In this document: piece after piece, positions 16,330 to 24,893 of the stretch
Numbering within the stretch: the stretch's first letter is position 1
How the letters are laid out: each line of letters starts with the position of its first letter
Source of the DNA: an uncultured Coriobacteriaceae bacterium
Lineage (GTDB): Bacteria; Actinomycetota; Coriobacteriia; Coriobacteriales; Coriobacteriaceae
Direction: 5' to 3'
Length of the DNA: 45,449 bases
NCBI GenBank assembly: GCA_949298635.1
Contig: CASFXG010000005.1
Span: 1 to 45,449, forward strand
The notes under the pieces: generated by a model
Told to the model about the DNA's origin: nothing
The model's database searches: none
What the model saw: the letters and a program-made list of their open reading frames with translations, nothing else
Position numbers and translations under genes: made by a program

Positions 16330-16362
16330 AAGCCGGTAGCTAAATCGACAAAGGAGGATACC

Positions 16363-17136
16363 GTGGATCTGAATCTGAAGGGGAAGACCACCATCGTTAC
16401 TGGTGGCTCGAAGGGCATCGGCGCCGGAATCTGCGAGGTGTTCGCTCAGGAAGGCTCCAACCTTGTGATCAACTACCATAGCGATGCCGCTCCTGCCGAG
16501 CAGATGTGCCGTGACTTTGCCGAGAAATACGGCATTAAGGCAGTGTGCGTCAAGGGCAACGTGGGCAGCGAGGAAGACGTCAAGCGGATCTTCGATGTGG
16601 CCGAGGAGAATCTTGGAACCGTCGACGTTCTCGTGAACAACGCCGGACGCGGTGGCACGAAGCTCGTTCAGGACATGACCATCGAGGAGTGGAATGCGTC
16701 GCTTAACGACAACCTCACCGGTCAGTTCCTCATGTCGCGCGAATTCGCTCGCCGCATCATCCCCACCGGCAAGCCCGGTTCGATCGTGAACATTCTTTCT
16801 AAGGCAACCAGGACTTCCACCACCAAGGGTCGCGTGGGCTATGTTGCGAATAAGGCTGGCGAGGAAGGCCTCGTGCATGCGCTCGCCGTGGACCTCACCG
16901 AGCACAAGATTCGCGTGAACGGCGTGATGCCCGGCTTTGTGCTGGCGCACACCCTTCTCGACCAGCAGCAGAACAACCCCGAGGAGTTCGAGCGCCGCGT
17001 GAACCGCGTGCCCATCAAGCGCGTCGGCCAGCCGTGGGAGATCGGCACCATGTGCGCCTTCCTCGCGAGTGACAAGTGCGAGCTCGCCGTGGGTACCGTC
17101 GTCGATATGACCGGCGGACTGCTCTTGGGCTTCTAG
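16363..17136 (+). CDS. SDR family oxidoreductase (FabG-like)
   Basis: A 257-residue short-chain dehydrogenase. It has the cofactor motif TGGSKGIGAG near residues 12-21, NNAG near 90, and the active-site YVANKAG (Tyr, Lys). The start is a GTG at 16363, chosen because a perfect AAGGAGG precedes it and the protein then begins VDLNLKGKT, matching MDLGLKGKV of the paralogue at 20238. NAD(P) dependence and sugar-alcohol or sugar-phosphate specificity are inferred from context rather than sequence. It is the first gene of an operon with a HAD phosphatase (2 bp after the stop) and an iron alcohol dehydrogenase. Confidence 0.88.
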   Translation: MDLNLKGKTTIVTGGSKGIGAGICEVFAQEGSNLVINYHSDAAPAEQMCRDFAEKYGIKAVCVKGNVGSEEDVKRIFDVAEENLGTVDVLVNNAGRGGTKLVQDMTIEEWNASLNDNLTGQFLMSREFARRIIPTGKPGSIVNILSKATRTSTTKGRVGYVANKAGEEGLVHALAVDLTEHKIRVNGVMPGFVLAHTLLDQQQNNPEEFERRVNRVPIKRVGQPWEIGTMCAFLASDKCELAVGTVVDMTGGLLLGF

Positions 17137-17138
17137 TT

Positions 17139-17981
17139 ATGTCGTTGGAATCCAGCGTCATCTGTTGCGATCTTGACGGGACGCTCCTTACCTCAAGTAA
17201 GGGGATCACGCCGTATACGCGTGAGGTGATCGCAGAAGCGCGCGCTCGCGGGTGCCGCTTCTGCCTTGCCTCCGGTAGGAGCCCGGGTGTCATCAGGGCG
17301 TATCACAAGATGCTCGGTCTCGATACCCCCGTCATAGCTCACAGCGGAGCGGTCGTCTGGCTTCCAAACGATGGTCGCGTGCTGTCCGAGCGGCGTCTTC
17401 CTCAGAAACCCGCTCTCGACTACATCGACTTTTGCATTGAGGAGGATCTCGACTGGAAGCTCTTCACCTTCGATGCTGTGTTTTACCCGTCACGTGAAGG
17501 CAGGCATGTCTTCTATGAAGACTACAACGCCCTTGCCCGGAAATATGATGTGCCGGAGTTCGCGTATCACGATGGCCTTACGCGCGATCAAGCGGCCGAG
17601 CTTGTAGCGCATGATGCATATCGCGTCTCTGTTGTTAACCCAACAGAGCGGCAGAGGTGCACGCTGGAAGCGTATGCCTCCGCGCATTCCGAGATGACGT
17701 TCGTCTATTCGATGCGCACGTCGTTCGACGCGCTTCCGCTTGAAGTGAACAAATGGCACGGCGCTCTGAAGCTGTGTGACTACTTTGGAATAGACGCGAG
17801 CGAAGTTGTGGCATTCGGTAATGACGAGAACGACATCGAGATGATCCGTAACGCCGGTCATGGATTCATCGTCGAGAATTCCGACTCCAAGCTCTTGGCC
17901 TGTCAGGCCACCGTTATCGGGAGTAACGACGCGGATGGCGTCGCACATGCGATCCGCTCGTTCGTTCTACAGGAACAGTAA
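17139..17981 (+). CDS. HAD superfamily phosphatase, Cof type
   Basis: A 280-residue Cof/YbjI-type haloacid dehalogenase-like phosphatase. Motif I is CDLDGTLL (nucleophile Asp), motif II is ASGRS, motif III has the Lys in VNKWHGALK, and motif IV is FGNDENDIEM. The C2-type cap lies between. Such enzymes dephosphorylate sugar phosphates with low specificity. The ATG at 17139 is 2 bp after the SDR stop, and an upstream in-frame start within the SDR was rejected. In this operon it may remove phosphate from a sugar-phosphate intermediate or prevent its toxic build-up. Confidence 0.87.
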   Translation: MSLESSVICCDLDGTLLTSSKGITPYTREVIAEARARGCRFCLASGRSPGVIRAYHKMLGLDTPVIAHSGAVVWLPNDGRVLSERRLPQKPALDYIDFCIEEDLDWKLFTFDAVFYPSREGRHVFYEDYNALARKYDVPEFAYHDGLTRDQAAELVAHDAYRVSVVNPTERQRCTLEAYASAHSEMTFVYSMRTSFDALPLEVNKWHGALKLCDYFGIDASEVVAFGNDENDIEMIRNAGHGFIVENSDSKLLACQATVIGSNDADGVAHAIRSFVLQEQ

Positions 17982-18008
17982 GAACCGCTAACAAGGAGGA
18001 ACAAGATC

Positions 18009-19184
18009 ATGCAAGATTTCCAGTTCTATAGCCCCACGCGCTTCGTCTTCGGCCGTGGTAAGGAGAACGAGGTCGGCGAGATTCTCTCGCAGGCTGGCGC
18101 CACCAAGGTCATGCTCTGCCACTACGGCGAGGGTGCCGACTACGAGAAGCCCATCATCGAGCGCGTCGTGGCGTCGCTCGAGAAGGCCGGCCTCGCCTAT
18201 GTCGACTTCGCCGGCATCCAGGCGAATCCCTCCGCGGATCGTTCGCAGGAGGGCGTGGAGATCGCCCGCGCCGAGGGCGTCGACTGGATGCTGCCCGTGG
18301 GCGGCGGCTCGGTCATCGACACCGCCAAGTACATCGCCGTGGGCTACTACTACGAGGGCGATATGTGGGAGGACCTCTACGCCGGCAATGGCAAGGTCGA
18401 GAAGGCGCTTCCCGTCTGCACCATCAACACCCTGCCCGGCACGGGTTCCGAGGGCTCGAACAGCTCCGTCATGGGGAAGGGCGTGCTCAAGCGCTCGCTC
18501 AACGACGACATGATTCGCCCGAAGATCGCCATCATGGATCCTGAGCTCGCCTTCACGCTGCCCCCGTTTCAGACGGCGAGCGCTGCGGTCGACATCATGG
18601 CCCATGCGCACGAGCGCTACTTCACCATCACGGACGATAACTTCCTCACCGACGGCCTGGGCGAGGCGGTCATCAAGACCGTCATCAAGTACCTGCCCAT
18701 CGCGCTCGAGGATCCCATGAACTACGAGGCGCGTGCCCAGCTCCATTGGGCGAGCGTGCTCGCGCACAACGACTCCTGCGGCGTCGGCCGTGGCTTCGTG
18801 GACGGCACCGTGCACGGCATCGAGTCCGAGATCGGCGGCATGTACCACTCCGCTCACGGCGCCGGCTGCGCGTGCGTGACGCCCGCGTGGATGAGCTACG
18901 TGTGGAGCGAGCATCCCAGCCGCTTCGTGCGCTACTTCGAGAAGGTCTGGGGCGTCGAGAACGACCCGTTCGACCAGGAGGGCATGATCAAGGAAGGAAT
19001 CAAGCGTATCAAGGACTTCTATGTCTCCGTGGGCATCCCGGTGCACTACGGCGAGCTCGGCGTGAAGGAAGAGGACATCCCCACGCTCGCTTCGACCGTG
19101 CGTCGCGGCCCGGACGGTATGGCTGGCCACTTCAAGAAGCTCTCCACCGAGGACATCATCAACATCTACGCCCTCATGAAGTAG
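18009..19184 (+). CDS. Iron-containing alcohol dehydrogenase (BDH/YqhD-like)
   Basis: A 391-residue group III alcohol dehydrogenase, typically reducing aldehydes to alcohols with NAD(P)H. The nucleotide-binding PVGGGSVIDTAK lies near residue 98. Metal-ligand candidates are Asp and His in VDIMAHAHE and His in TVHGIESEI and YHSAHGAG. The start ATG has AAGGAGGAACAAGATC upstream. It is third in the SDR-HAD-ADH operon and ends with a strong terminator. A role in disposing of a sugar-derived aldehyde such as lactaldehyde or glycolaldehyde would fit the aldolase upstream, but this is inference. Confidence 0.9.
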   Translation: MQDFQFYSPTRFVFGRGKENEVGEILSQAGATKVMLCHYGEGADYEKPIIERVVASLEKAGLAYVDFAGIQANPSADRSQEGVEIARAEGVDWMLPVGGGSVIDTAKYIAVGYYYEGDMWEDLYAGNGKVEKALPVCTINTLPGTGSEGSNSSVMGKGVLKRSLNDDMIRPKIAIMDPELAFTLPPFQTASAAVDIMAHAHERYFTITDDNFLTDGLGEAVIKTVIKYLPIALEDPMNYEARAQLHWASVLAHNDSCGVGRGFVDGTVHGIESEIGGMYHSAHGAGCACVTPAWMSYVWSEHPSRFVRYFEKVWGVENDPFDQEGMIKEGIKRIKDFYVSVGIPVHYGELGVKEEDIPTLASTVRRGPDGMAGHFKKLSTEDIINIYALMK

Positions 19185-19212
19185 CTCCTAGCCATAGCTA
19201 AGCTACGGCAAG

Positions 19213-19250
19213 CGCCGGCTAGACGCAGTGTTCTAGCCGGCGCATTTTAT
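19213..19250 (+). terminator. Terminator of the SDR-HAD-ADH operon
   Basis: A perfect 12-bp stem (GCGCCGGCTAGA / TCTAGCCGGCGC, 8-nt loop) is followed by ATTTTATT. Confidence 0.85.
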
Positions 19251-19291
19251 TGAGCTGAAGTGCCGTGCCGCGGGCACAGCCGTTTTGGTGT

Positions 19292-20011
19292 CTACCAGTT
19301 GAAGCGGAAGACGTAAGGCGTGACGTCGGTGTTGATCCACGACCGCGTGAAGTCGACGGGCGTACGGTCTTCCTTTGTGCAGACCATCGTGGTCTCGAGC
19401 AAGAGCGACCGAACGGGAATTTCGAGCAGCTCGGCCTGTTTCTTGTTGGCAGTTATGGGGACGACCTTGCGTACCGAGTTGGTAATCGTGATGCCGTAAC
19501 GCTCACGGTACACCTCAATGAGGGAGGTGTCAGTGAGTTGCCAGGGATCAAAGTCGGGGGCATAGCGCTCGGGAATGAAGGAGTGAGTGATCATGATGGG
19601 GACATCGTCCGCATAGCGCAGGCGGTGAATCTCGAACGCGATGTCGCCTGCTTCGCTCCCCAGGGTGTTGCGCAGATCACCGTCGATCTCCCGGCGTGCG
19701 AAGTAGAGGATCTTAGATGAAGGCTTGACGCCGATCCTTGCGAGTTCGGCAGAGAGGCTCAAGGGGTGGTCGAGATCCATGAGGCGGCTGTAGCGAACGT
19801 AGACGCCCTTCTTCGGCCGGCGTTCGACAAGTCCCTCTGCTACGAGCTCATCGATGGCGCGACGAAGCGTTGCAGTGCCCACATGGTAGGTTTCGCAGAG
19901 CCACTTCTCGTTGCCCAAGCGCTCGCCATAGCGGTACTTCTGGGCGAGAATGTCGTTCTTGATGTCGTTATAGACATTCAAGTATTTCGGATTTGGCGAA
20001 GCAGTTGTCAT
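19292..20011 (-). CDS. GntR family regulator, HutC subfamily, second
   Basis: A 239-residue regulator with an N-terminal winged helix (KYLNVYNDIKNDILAQ, then LGNEKWLCETYHVGTATLRRA) and a UTRA ligand-binding domain. It is convergent with the alcohol dehydrogenase gene and tandem with the SDR gene at 20238-20999, from which a hairpin terminator separates it. A GTATAGAC motif, matching the HutC-type GTNTANAC operator, lies at 20063-20070 in its own upstream region, so self-control is likely. It is clearly different in sequence from the regulator at 15391, so the two probably sense different metabolites of the same locus. Confidence 0.88.
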   Translation of the reverse strand: MTTASPNPKYLNVYNDIKNDILAQKYRYGERLGNEKWLCETYHVGTATLRRAIDELVAEGLVERRPKKGVYVRYSRLMDLDHPLSLSAELARIGVKPSSKILYFARREIDGDLRNTLGSEAGDIAFEIHRLRYADDVPIMITHSFIPERYAPDFDPWQLTDTSLIEVYRERYGITITNSVRKVVPITANKKQAELLEIPVRSLLLETTMVCTKEDRTPVDFTRSWINTDVTPYVFRFNW

Positions 20012-20062
20012 CGATACAAACTTTCATTCGAGCGAACGGAAGCAGATGCATACCATACAGCA

Positions 20063-20070
20063 GTATAGAC
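20063..20070. promoter_or_regulatory. HutC-type operator core GTATAGAC
   Basis: Matches the GTNTANAC core recognised by HutC-type GntR proteins. It lies about 50 bp before the regulator gene that starts at 20011. Confidence 0.4.
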
Positions 20071-20175
20071 GTTCGAGCGAGAATTCGGCATCGCTGTGCA
20101 AACCAAAGCCGAGAAATATCGAAAAGAGCGAACTAAAGAATCCGGATACGTTCCCACGCTCCGCAGCAGAAAGAG

Positions 20176-20216
20176 GGGGCGTGGCGCGTGGCGATACGAC
20201 GCGCATGCCACGCCCC
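20176..20216 (-). terminator. Terminator after the second SDR gene
   Basis: Outer 10-bp stem GGGGCGTGGC / GCCACGCCCC (20176-20185 and 20207-20216) with further inner pairing. On the minus strand it is followed by CTCTTTCT. Confidence 0.65.
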
Positions 20217-20237
20217 TTGGGGACGGTGGACGCGCAA

Positions 20238-20999
20238 TTACAGCATGTTGCCGCCGCTCACATCGACGATCGAGCCGATGCACTGGCGAGCCCGGTCGGA
20301 GCACAGGAAGGCGATGACGTTCGCGATATCGATGGGCTTGGCGAACTCGCCGGTGGCAAGGAGCTTGCGATTACGCTCCGTGCGCGGGTCTCCATCGGGG
20401 TAGGTATGTTCGGTCTGGACGTAGCCGGGCACGACGCCGTTAATGTAGATGCCTTTCGCGGCATATTCGTGCGCTGTGCCGCGCGTGAGTCCGGCGACGC
20501 CCGCCTTTGCCGAGATGTACGAGGTGTTGTTGAAGCCATTCGTAGTGAACGCAGACTTCGAGACGAGGTTGCAGATGCGTCCGCCGCGATCATGCTCGCG
20601 CCAATAGGCGATGACCTCGCGACTCATGAAGTAGGCACCGTTCAGGGTGATCTCCTGCACGCTGCGCCATTCCTCGGTGGTGAGCGTATGGAATTCCTTC
20701 TGGATCGACCCCTTGGCAGCGTTGTTCACCAAGATGTCGACGGTGCCGAAGCGCTCGAGTGCGGAGGCGACGATGCGTTTCACGTCGTCCTCGTTGCTGA
20801 TATCTCCGCGGACGGCGAGCGTCTCTACGCCGTAAGTGTCGGCGAGCTCTTGCGCAAAATCCGGCCCTTGGTTGCTATCGACGAAGTAGTTCACCACCAC
20901 GTTGGCGCCTTCTTCGGCGAACAAGCGGCTCGTGGCACCGCCGATGCCCTCGCTACCGCCCGTGACGATGACGACTTTCCCTTTAAGTCCCAGATCCAT
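20238..20999 (-). CDS. SDR family oxidoreductase, second
   Basis: A 253-residue short-chain dehydrogenase paralogous to the one at 16363. The cofactor motif is TGGSEGIGGA, the NNAG motif is NNAAKG, and the active-site Tyr and Lys are in SYISAKAG. The start has a strong GAGGAGG site. Its message leader contains a GC hairpin (about 21020-21040) with a following TTTTG, which may act as an attenuator. It is divergent from the LevR-type activator gene; the two share a 284-bp region that holds the sigma-54 promoter for the activator. Substrate unknown; oxidation of a sugar alcohol or keto-sugar fits the surroundings. Confidence 0.88.
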   Translation of the reverse strand: MDLGLKGKVVIVTGGSEGIGGATSRLFAEEGANVVVNYFVDSNQGPDFAQELADTYGVETLAVRGDISNEDDVKRIVASALERFGTVDILVNNAAKGSIQKEFHTLTTEEWRSVQEITLNGAYFMSREVIAYWREHDRGGRICNLVSKSAFTTNGFNNTSYISAKAGVAGLTRGTAHEYAAKGIYINGVVPGYVQTEHTYPDGDPRTERNRKLLATGEFAKPIDIANVIAFLCSDRARQCIGSIVDVSGGNML

Positions 21000-21145
21000 G
21001 ACATCCTCCTCAACAAAACGGCCGCGCGTAAGCGCGCGGTCGCGGAGGACGCGGTGCGGTTTCTACAAGATAGGCAACCTTTTTGTACCACAGGATTACA
21101 TCGACAACAAGCGCGATATCGCAGGTTTCACACGCCTACTCATAG

Positions 21146-21161
21146 TGGCATGAACCTTGCT
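21146..21161 (+). promoter_or_regulatory. Sigma-54 promoter of the LevR-type activator gene
   Basis: TGGCATGAACCTTGCT has the invariant GG and GC of -24/-12 promoters with exactly 10 bp between them. Transcription would begin near 21173, about 110 bases before the start codon. Confidence 0.8.
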
Positions 21162-21283
21162 TGCTAGGTGGGTGCGGGCGAAACGGGATGCGAGGAAATG
21201 CGGCGGACGCGGCGTGGTTTCCAGATAGGCAAAGCGCATCCCGTGCGCCTTTGATCGGACGAGGAGAGGAGACGATCCGCCGT

Positions 21284-24097
21284 ATGAAGCGAATCGATCG
21301 AGTCCTTGAATACGTGAAGAGCGAATACGAGTCTACGGGCGCGGGGGTAACTGCAACGCAGGTCGCTGAAGCTCTTTCATGCTGGCCAAACGATGCCTCA
21401 GCTGATTTGAATCGGCTGTACGAGCGCGGCGATGTCGAAAAGCAAGGCAAGAAGCCTGTGTATTACTCACCGGCGCAGACTGTAGACGAGCGTGATGCAT
21501 CGGTTTCCGTGGACGACCCGTTTGCTTTGGTGGTAGGTGCCAACGGGAGCATGAAAGCTCAGGTTCAGCTTGCGAAAGCGGCCATAACCTATCCGCCCCA
21601 TGGATTGCATACGCTCATCAGTGGTAATTCTGGTGTGGGTAAGACGCTGTTCGCCGAGACCATGTGGAAGTACGCGAAAAGCATCGGGGCGTTCGGCGGG
21701 AAGGATGTCCCCTTCGTCACGTTCAATTGTGCCGAGTATTCCGATAACCCCCAGCTGTTGTTGGCGACGCTCTTTGGGTATGCGCGCGGTGCATTCACCG
21801 GTGCTGTGGGAGAGAAGGAAGGCATTGTCGAGGCTGCGGACGGCGGCGTCCTCTTCCTCGATGAAGTGCATCGTTTGCCTCCAACAGGCCAGGAAATGCT
21901 ATTCGTGCTCATCGATAAGAAACAGTTCCGCAGGCTCGGCGAAACGCGAGATCGCACCGCTGAACTCATGATCATCTGCGCCACGACGGAAGAGCCTTCG
22001 AGCGCACTTCTCACGACGTTCAAGCGGCGCATACCCGTGCAGATCAACTTGCCCGACTTGGACGAGCGGCCGCTGCGCGAGCGTGTGGAGATGGTCGAGT
22101 TCTGCTTCACGCGGGAGGCGGCGCGTCTGCAGACGCCGATTTTCATCGCAGGGAAAGCGCTAAGACGCTTCGTGAACGGAAGATATCGCGCAAATGTCGG
22201 CGATTTGAAGAACGCGGTACAGCTTGCCTGCGCGAACGCGCTTTTGCGTGAGCGCTTGGATTCGTATCGCACGATAGATGTTCTGCGCATCGATACCTAC
22301 GATATCATGCAGCCGTTTGTGAACGAATCGAGTGAGGTCGCTCGACTGAACCCGTTGCTCAAGAACGAGGTCTTCAAAGAAGGCATGATGATTCAGCCCG
22401 GCCAACAGCGTGAGGGTGCGGTGCTGGCGGCGGAGGACGAATCGGGGCAGGACATCTTCGATTTCCTTGCGACGCGCGTTGGCCAATATCAAGAGTTATC
22501 GCTTGCGCCGGAGGACATCGCCTACTTGCTTGCTCAGGATATCGAGACCTATTGCGAGAACGAGATCTCGATACTGCTTTCCGACACCTGGCAGGAGCGC
22601 GACGCCTTGGAAAGCACGCTTTCTAGTGAGGTTATAGAGGCCGCTGGCTGGCTTATCGCTCGCGCGGGAAGATACTTCGATAAGGATTTCTTCACGGCAA
22701 CATCGACGGCGCTTGCGCGGCATCTCCAGGGAGTGCGCAGGCAGCGGAGGGCGACGCTCAACCTCGATGCTGGCAGCCTGTTGAGGCTCGACCAGATCGT
22801 GCAAGAGCGCTACCCAGACGAAGTGGCATTCCTAGGTGAGCTGCAGCCCCAGCTCGAGCGGCGCCTAGGCGCGATGCTGCACGATCAGGATTTAACAATT
22901 CTTGCGGTATACCTTGGCATTGCAAACAACCTTACCGTTACCACGTATGCGGTTATCGTCGTCGGATTCGGCGTTGGGTCTGCGAGCGGAACGGCACGAT
23001 TCGTGAACACCCTGCTCTCGACGCATCATATCTATGCCGTTGACGTGACGAGCAGCATGACCGAGCCCGATATCATCGCTGCCATCGAGGCCTTGCTTGC
23101 AAAGATCATTCCCGTGAAGGGCGCGCTCATCCTTTCCGACATGGGTGCCGTTTCGAACGACGAGCAGAAGCTTCGGCGCCTAACGGGTGTCGAATGCGTC
23201 GTGCTGCCCAGTGTGAGCACAGAGCTCGTCATGGAGGCGGGAAGGCTTACGCTTGACCCCGAGAATAGTCTTGCGCAGATTGCGGAGCGCGTCGCGCAGC
23301 GGTTCTACTCCTACGTGCGCTCTGCGTTCAATCGCTTCGATCTCGAGCGTGCGGATGATGCTCTTGCGAAGAGAGGCACGGGACAGGATGTCATCATCGT
23401 GCTGTGCACGACGGGGGTGGGGACAGCCGAACGGGCGAAGAACATCTTGATGGAGAACGTTCGCCGTGCCCATGAGTTCACCGTTGTATGTGCAAGCGCA
23501 GTTGACGGCTTCGACGATGCCATGGCGACCTACGGCGACCGGGTCAAGCTCATCATCAGCAACCTGCCTGTGCAGCTCAAGCACACGATACCGGTACTGC
23601 CCCTTGATCGTTTGTTTATGGAAGAGAATCTGCACCTCATCGACACCCTGCTCGGCCAGATCCAGCGTTTCGACGAGGCTCAGAGCTGGGATGAGTACGG
23701 CCTTGGAATTACGACGCGCGGTCATGCGCGGCAGCTCATCGAGCGCCAACTGCCGAATCTTGCACCGCACCTCATAGGTCGTGATGCGATCGGTGCGGTA
23801 GAGCGCCTCGTGGATGAGTTCGATCGGGGGTATTTCGATGGTGCTATGCCCATCGACCTCTATACCAGCCTGTTCATCCACTGCTTATGTATGTTTGATC
23901 GTGCTGAGGAGGGCGAGGAGGTTCAGATGCCTCAAATCTCGGAGCGGGAACGGGCGCGTTGCGAGCGCCGCATCCCATCGCTGCTGCGAATGCTTCGAGA
24001 CGCCGCTTCCGAACTCGGCATATTTGAAGTCGCTGAGGCGGAGGCGTACTACCTCCTGCTCAGTTTCCGACAGGCTATTGATGCCGGGGCTTCGTGA
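21284..24097 (+). CDS. levR: LevR-type sigma-54-dependent PTS-regulated activator
   Basis: A 937-residue activator of the LevR/ManR type. In order: an N-terminal winged helix (about 1-65); an AAA+ domain with Walker A GNSGVGKT (114-121), the sigma-54-contacting GAFTGA (169-174) and Walker B VLFLDE (189-194); a first PRD-like region (about 430-550); an EIIA-Man-like domain (about 552-690); an EIIB-like domain with the phospho-Cys motif VLCTTGVGTA (about 705); and a second PRD with its His in FIHCLCMFDR (about 865). In the EIIA-like domain the usual phospho-His is Phe (VVGFGVGS). PTS proteins would tune its activity by phosphorylation. The ATG at 21284 follows GAGGAGAGGAG at slightly long spacing. 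It most likely activates the three units with -24/-12 promoters downstream. Confidence 0.92.
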   Translation: MKRIDRVLEYVKSEYESTGAGVTATQVAEALSCWPNDASADLNRLYERGDVEKQGKKPVYYSPAQTVDERDASVSVDDPFALVVGANGSMKAQVQLAKAAITYPPHGLHTLISGNSGVGKTLFAETMWKYAKSIGAFGGKDVPFVTFNCAEYSDNPQLLLATLFGYARGAFTGAVGEKEGIVEAADGGVLFLDEVHRLPPTGQEMLFVLIDKKQFRRLGETRDRTAELMIICATTEEPSSALLTTFKRRIPVQINLPDLDERPLRERVEMVEFCFTREAARLQTPIFIAGKALRRFVNGRYRANVGDLKNAVQLACANALLRERLDSYRTIDVLRIDTYDIMQPFVNESSEVARLNPLLKNEVFKEGMMIQPGQQREGAVLAAEDESGQDIFDFLATRVGQYQELSLAPEDIAYLLAQDIETYCENEISILLSDTWQERDALESTLSSEVIEAAGWLIARAGRYFDKDFFTATSTALARHLQGVRRQRRATLNLDAGSLLRLDQIVQERYPDEVAFLGELQPQLERRLGAMLHDQDLTILAVYLGIANNLTVTTYAVIVVGFGVGSASGTARFVNTLLSTHHIYAVDVTSSMTEPDIIAAIEALLAKIIPVKGALILSDMGAVSNDEQKLRRLTGVECVVLPSVSTELVMEAGRLTLDPENSLAQIAERVAQRFYSYVRSAFNRFDLERADDALAKRGTGQDVIIVLCTTGVGTAERAKNILMENVRRAHEFTVVCASAVDGFDDAMATYGDRVKLIISNLPVQLKHTIPVLPLDRLFMEENLHLIDTLLGQIQRFDEAQSWDEYGLGITTRGHARQLIERQLPNLAPHLIGRDAIGAVERLVDEFDRGYFDGAMPIDLYTSLFIHCLCMFDRAEEGEEVQMPQISERERARCERRIPSLLRMLRDAASELGIFEVAEAEAYYLLLSFRQAIDAGAS

Positions 24098-24111
24098 GGC
24101 ACGACTCGTAG

Positions 24112-24127
24112 TGGCATGAATCTTGCT
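24112..24127 (+). promoter_or_regulatory. Sigma-54 promoter of the EIIA-HPr-rpoN operon
   Basis: TGGCATGAATCTTGCT, preceded by GTAG as in the other members, lies 15 bp after the activator's stop codon. GG and GC are 10 bp apart. It puts rpoN under control of its own product. Confidence 0.85.
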
Positions 24128-24173
24128 ATAAGCACAGGCGAACAGCTCAACGGTTTCAACCGAAGGGAACGAT

Positions 24174-24611
24174 ATGACTGTACAGGAAAAACCGGCCGTA
24201 ATCGTCGTCTCGCATGGAACGCTTTGCGAGGGGCTCGTTTCCGCGACGTCGATGATTTACGGGGAGCTCGACCGCGTCGAGGCATTGCCTTTGCGCGTTG
24301 GCATGGATCCAGAGGAGTATCTCGGCGAACTTCGTGATCTCGTCGCATCATACGGCGGAAACGTTGTCTTGCTCGCCGATATCATGGGGGGAACCCCGTT
24401 CAATTCAATCATGAAGCTTGGTCGTGAGCTCCCGCTGTATGCCGTGGCCGGTATGAGCATGCCGCTTTTGCTTGCTGTGCTTGAATACCGCGAGGCTGGA
24501 TCCGATCCAGCGACAATTTGTGCCTCGGCGTCCGCAGATGGTGCGAGCGCGGTAGTCGATATGACGCCGAAGCTGAAGCAATTCCTGGATATGGCGAACG
24601 AAGAAAGGTGA
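24174..24611 (+). CDS. PTS mannose-family EIIA component of the sigma-54 locus
   Basis: A 145-residue EIIA with the phospho-His in VIVVSHGTLCEG (about residue 14) and the DIMGGTPFNS block near 69-78. It would serve the EIIB/EIIC/EIID transporter encoded at 27336-29496 and could also signal to the LevR-type activator. The ATG at 24174 has AAGGGAACG upstream. It is the first gene of a three-gene operon (EIIA, HPr, RpoN) driven by a -24/-12 promoter. It is clearly related to, but distinct from, the EIIA at 9081. Confidence 0.92.
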   Translation: MTVQEKPAVIVVSHGTLCEGLVSATSMIYGELDRVEALPLRVGMDPEEYLGELRDLVASYGGNVVLLADIMGGTPFNSIMKLGRELPLYAVAGMSMPLLLAVLEYREAGSDPATICASASADGASAVVDMTPKLKQFLDMANEER

Positions 24612-24615
24612 TCGT

Positions 24616-24879
24616 ATGAAAACGGTATCGGTAACCGTCATCAACCCCTCCGGCCTGCATGCTCGTCCTGCGAGTCTGCTCACACGCGAGGCGGCGCAGT
24701 TCTCATCGACGATTACGCTTGTGACCGATGAGGGCGAGTACAACGCCAAGTCGATTCTAAACGTGCTTTCCGCCGGCATAGCCTGTGGCACGAAGATCTC
24801 TATTCGAGCCGAGGGAGAAGACGAGGATCAGGCCGTCGAGGCGCTGTGCGCCGCAATAGAGAGCGGGCTGGGAGAATAA
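24616..24879 (+). CDS. HPr family phosphocarrier protein
   Basis: An 87-residue HPr. His15 lies in SGLHARPAS and Ser46 in NAKSILNVLS, so both the PEP-dependent site and the HPr-kinase regulatory site of Gram-positive HPr are kept. It shuttles phosphate from enzyme I to EIIA and to the PRD domains of LevR-type activators. It starts 4 bp after the EIIA stop and is followed 14 bp later by rpoN. No ptsI (enzyme I) lies in the window, so this is probably a dedicated second HPr rather than the general one, which cannot be confirmed here. Confidence 0.92.
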   Translation: MKTVSVTVINPSGLHARPASLLTREAAQFSSTITLVTDEGEYNAKSILNVLSAGIACGTKISIRAEGEDEDQAVEALCAAIESGLGE

Positions 24880-24893
24880 GACAGCAAAGCGGC

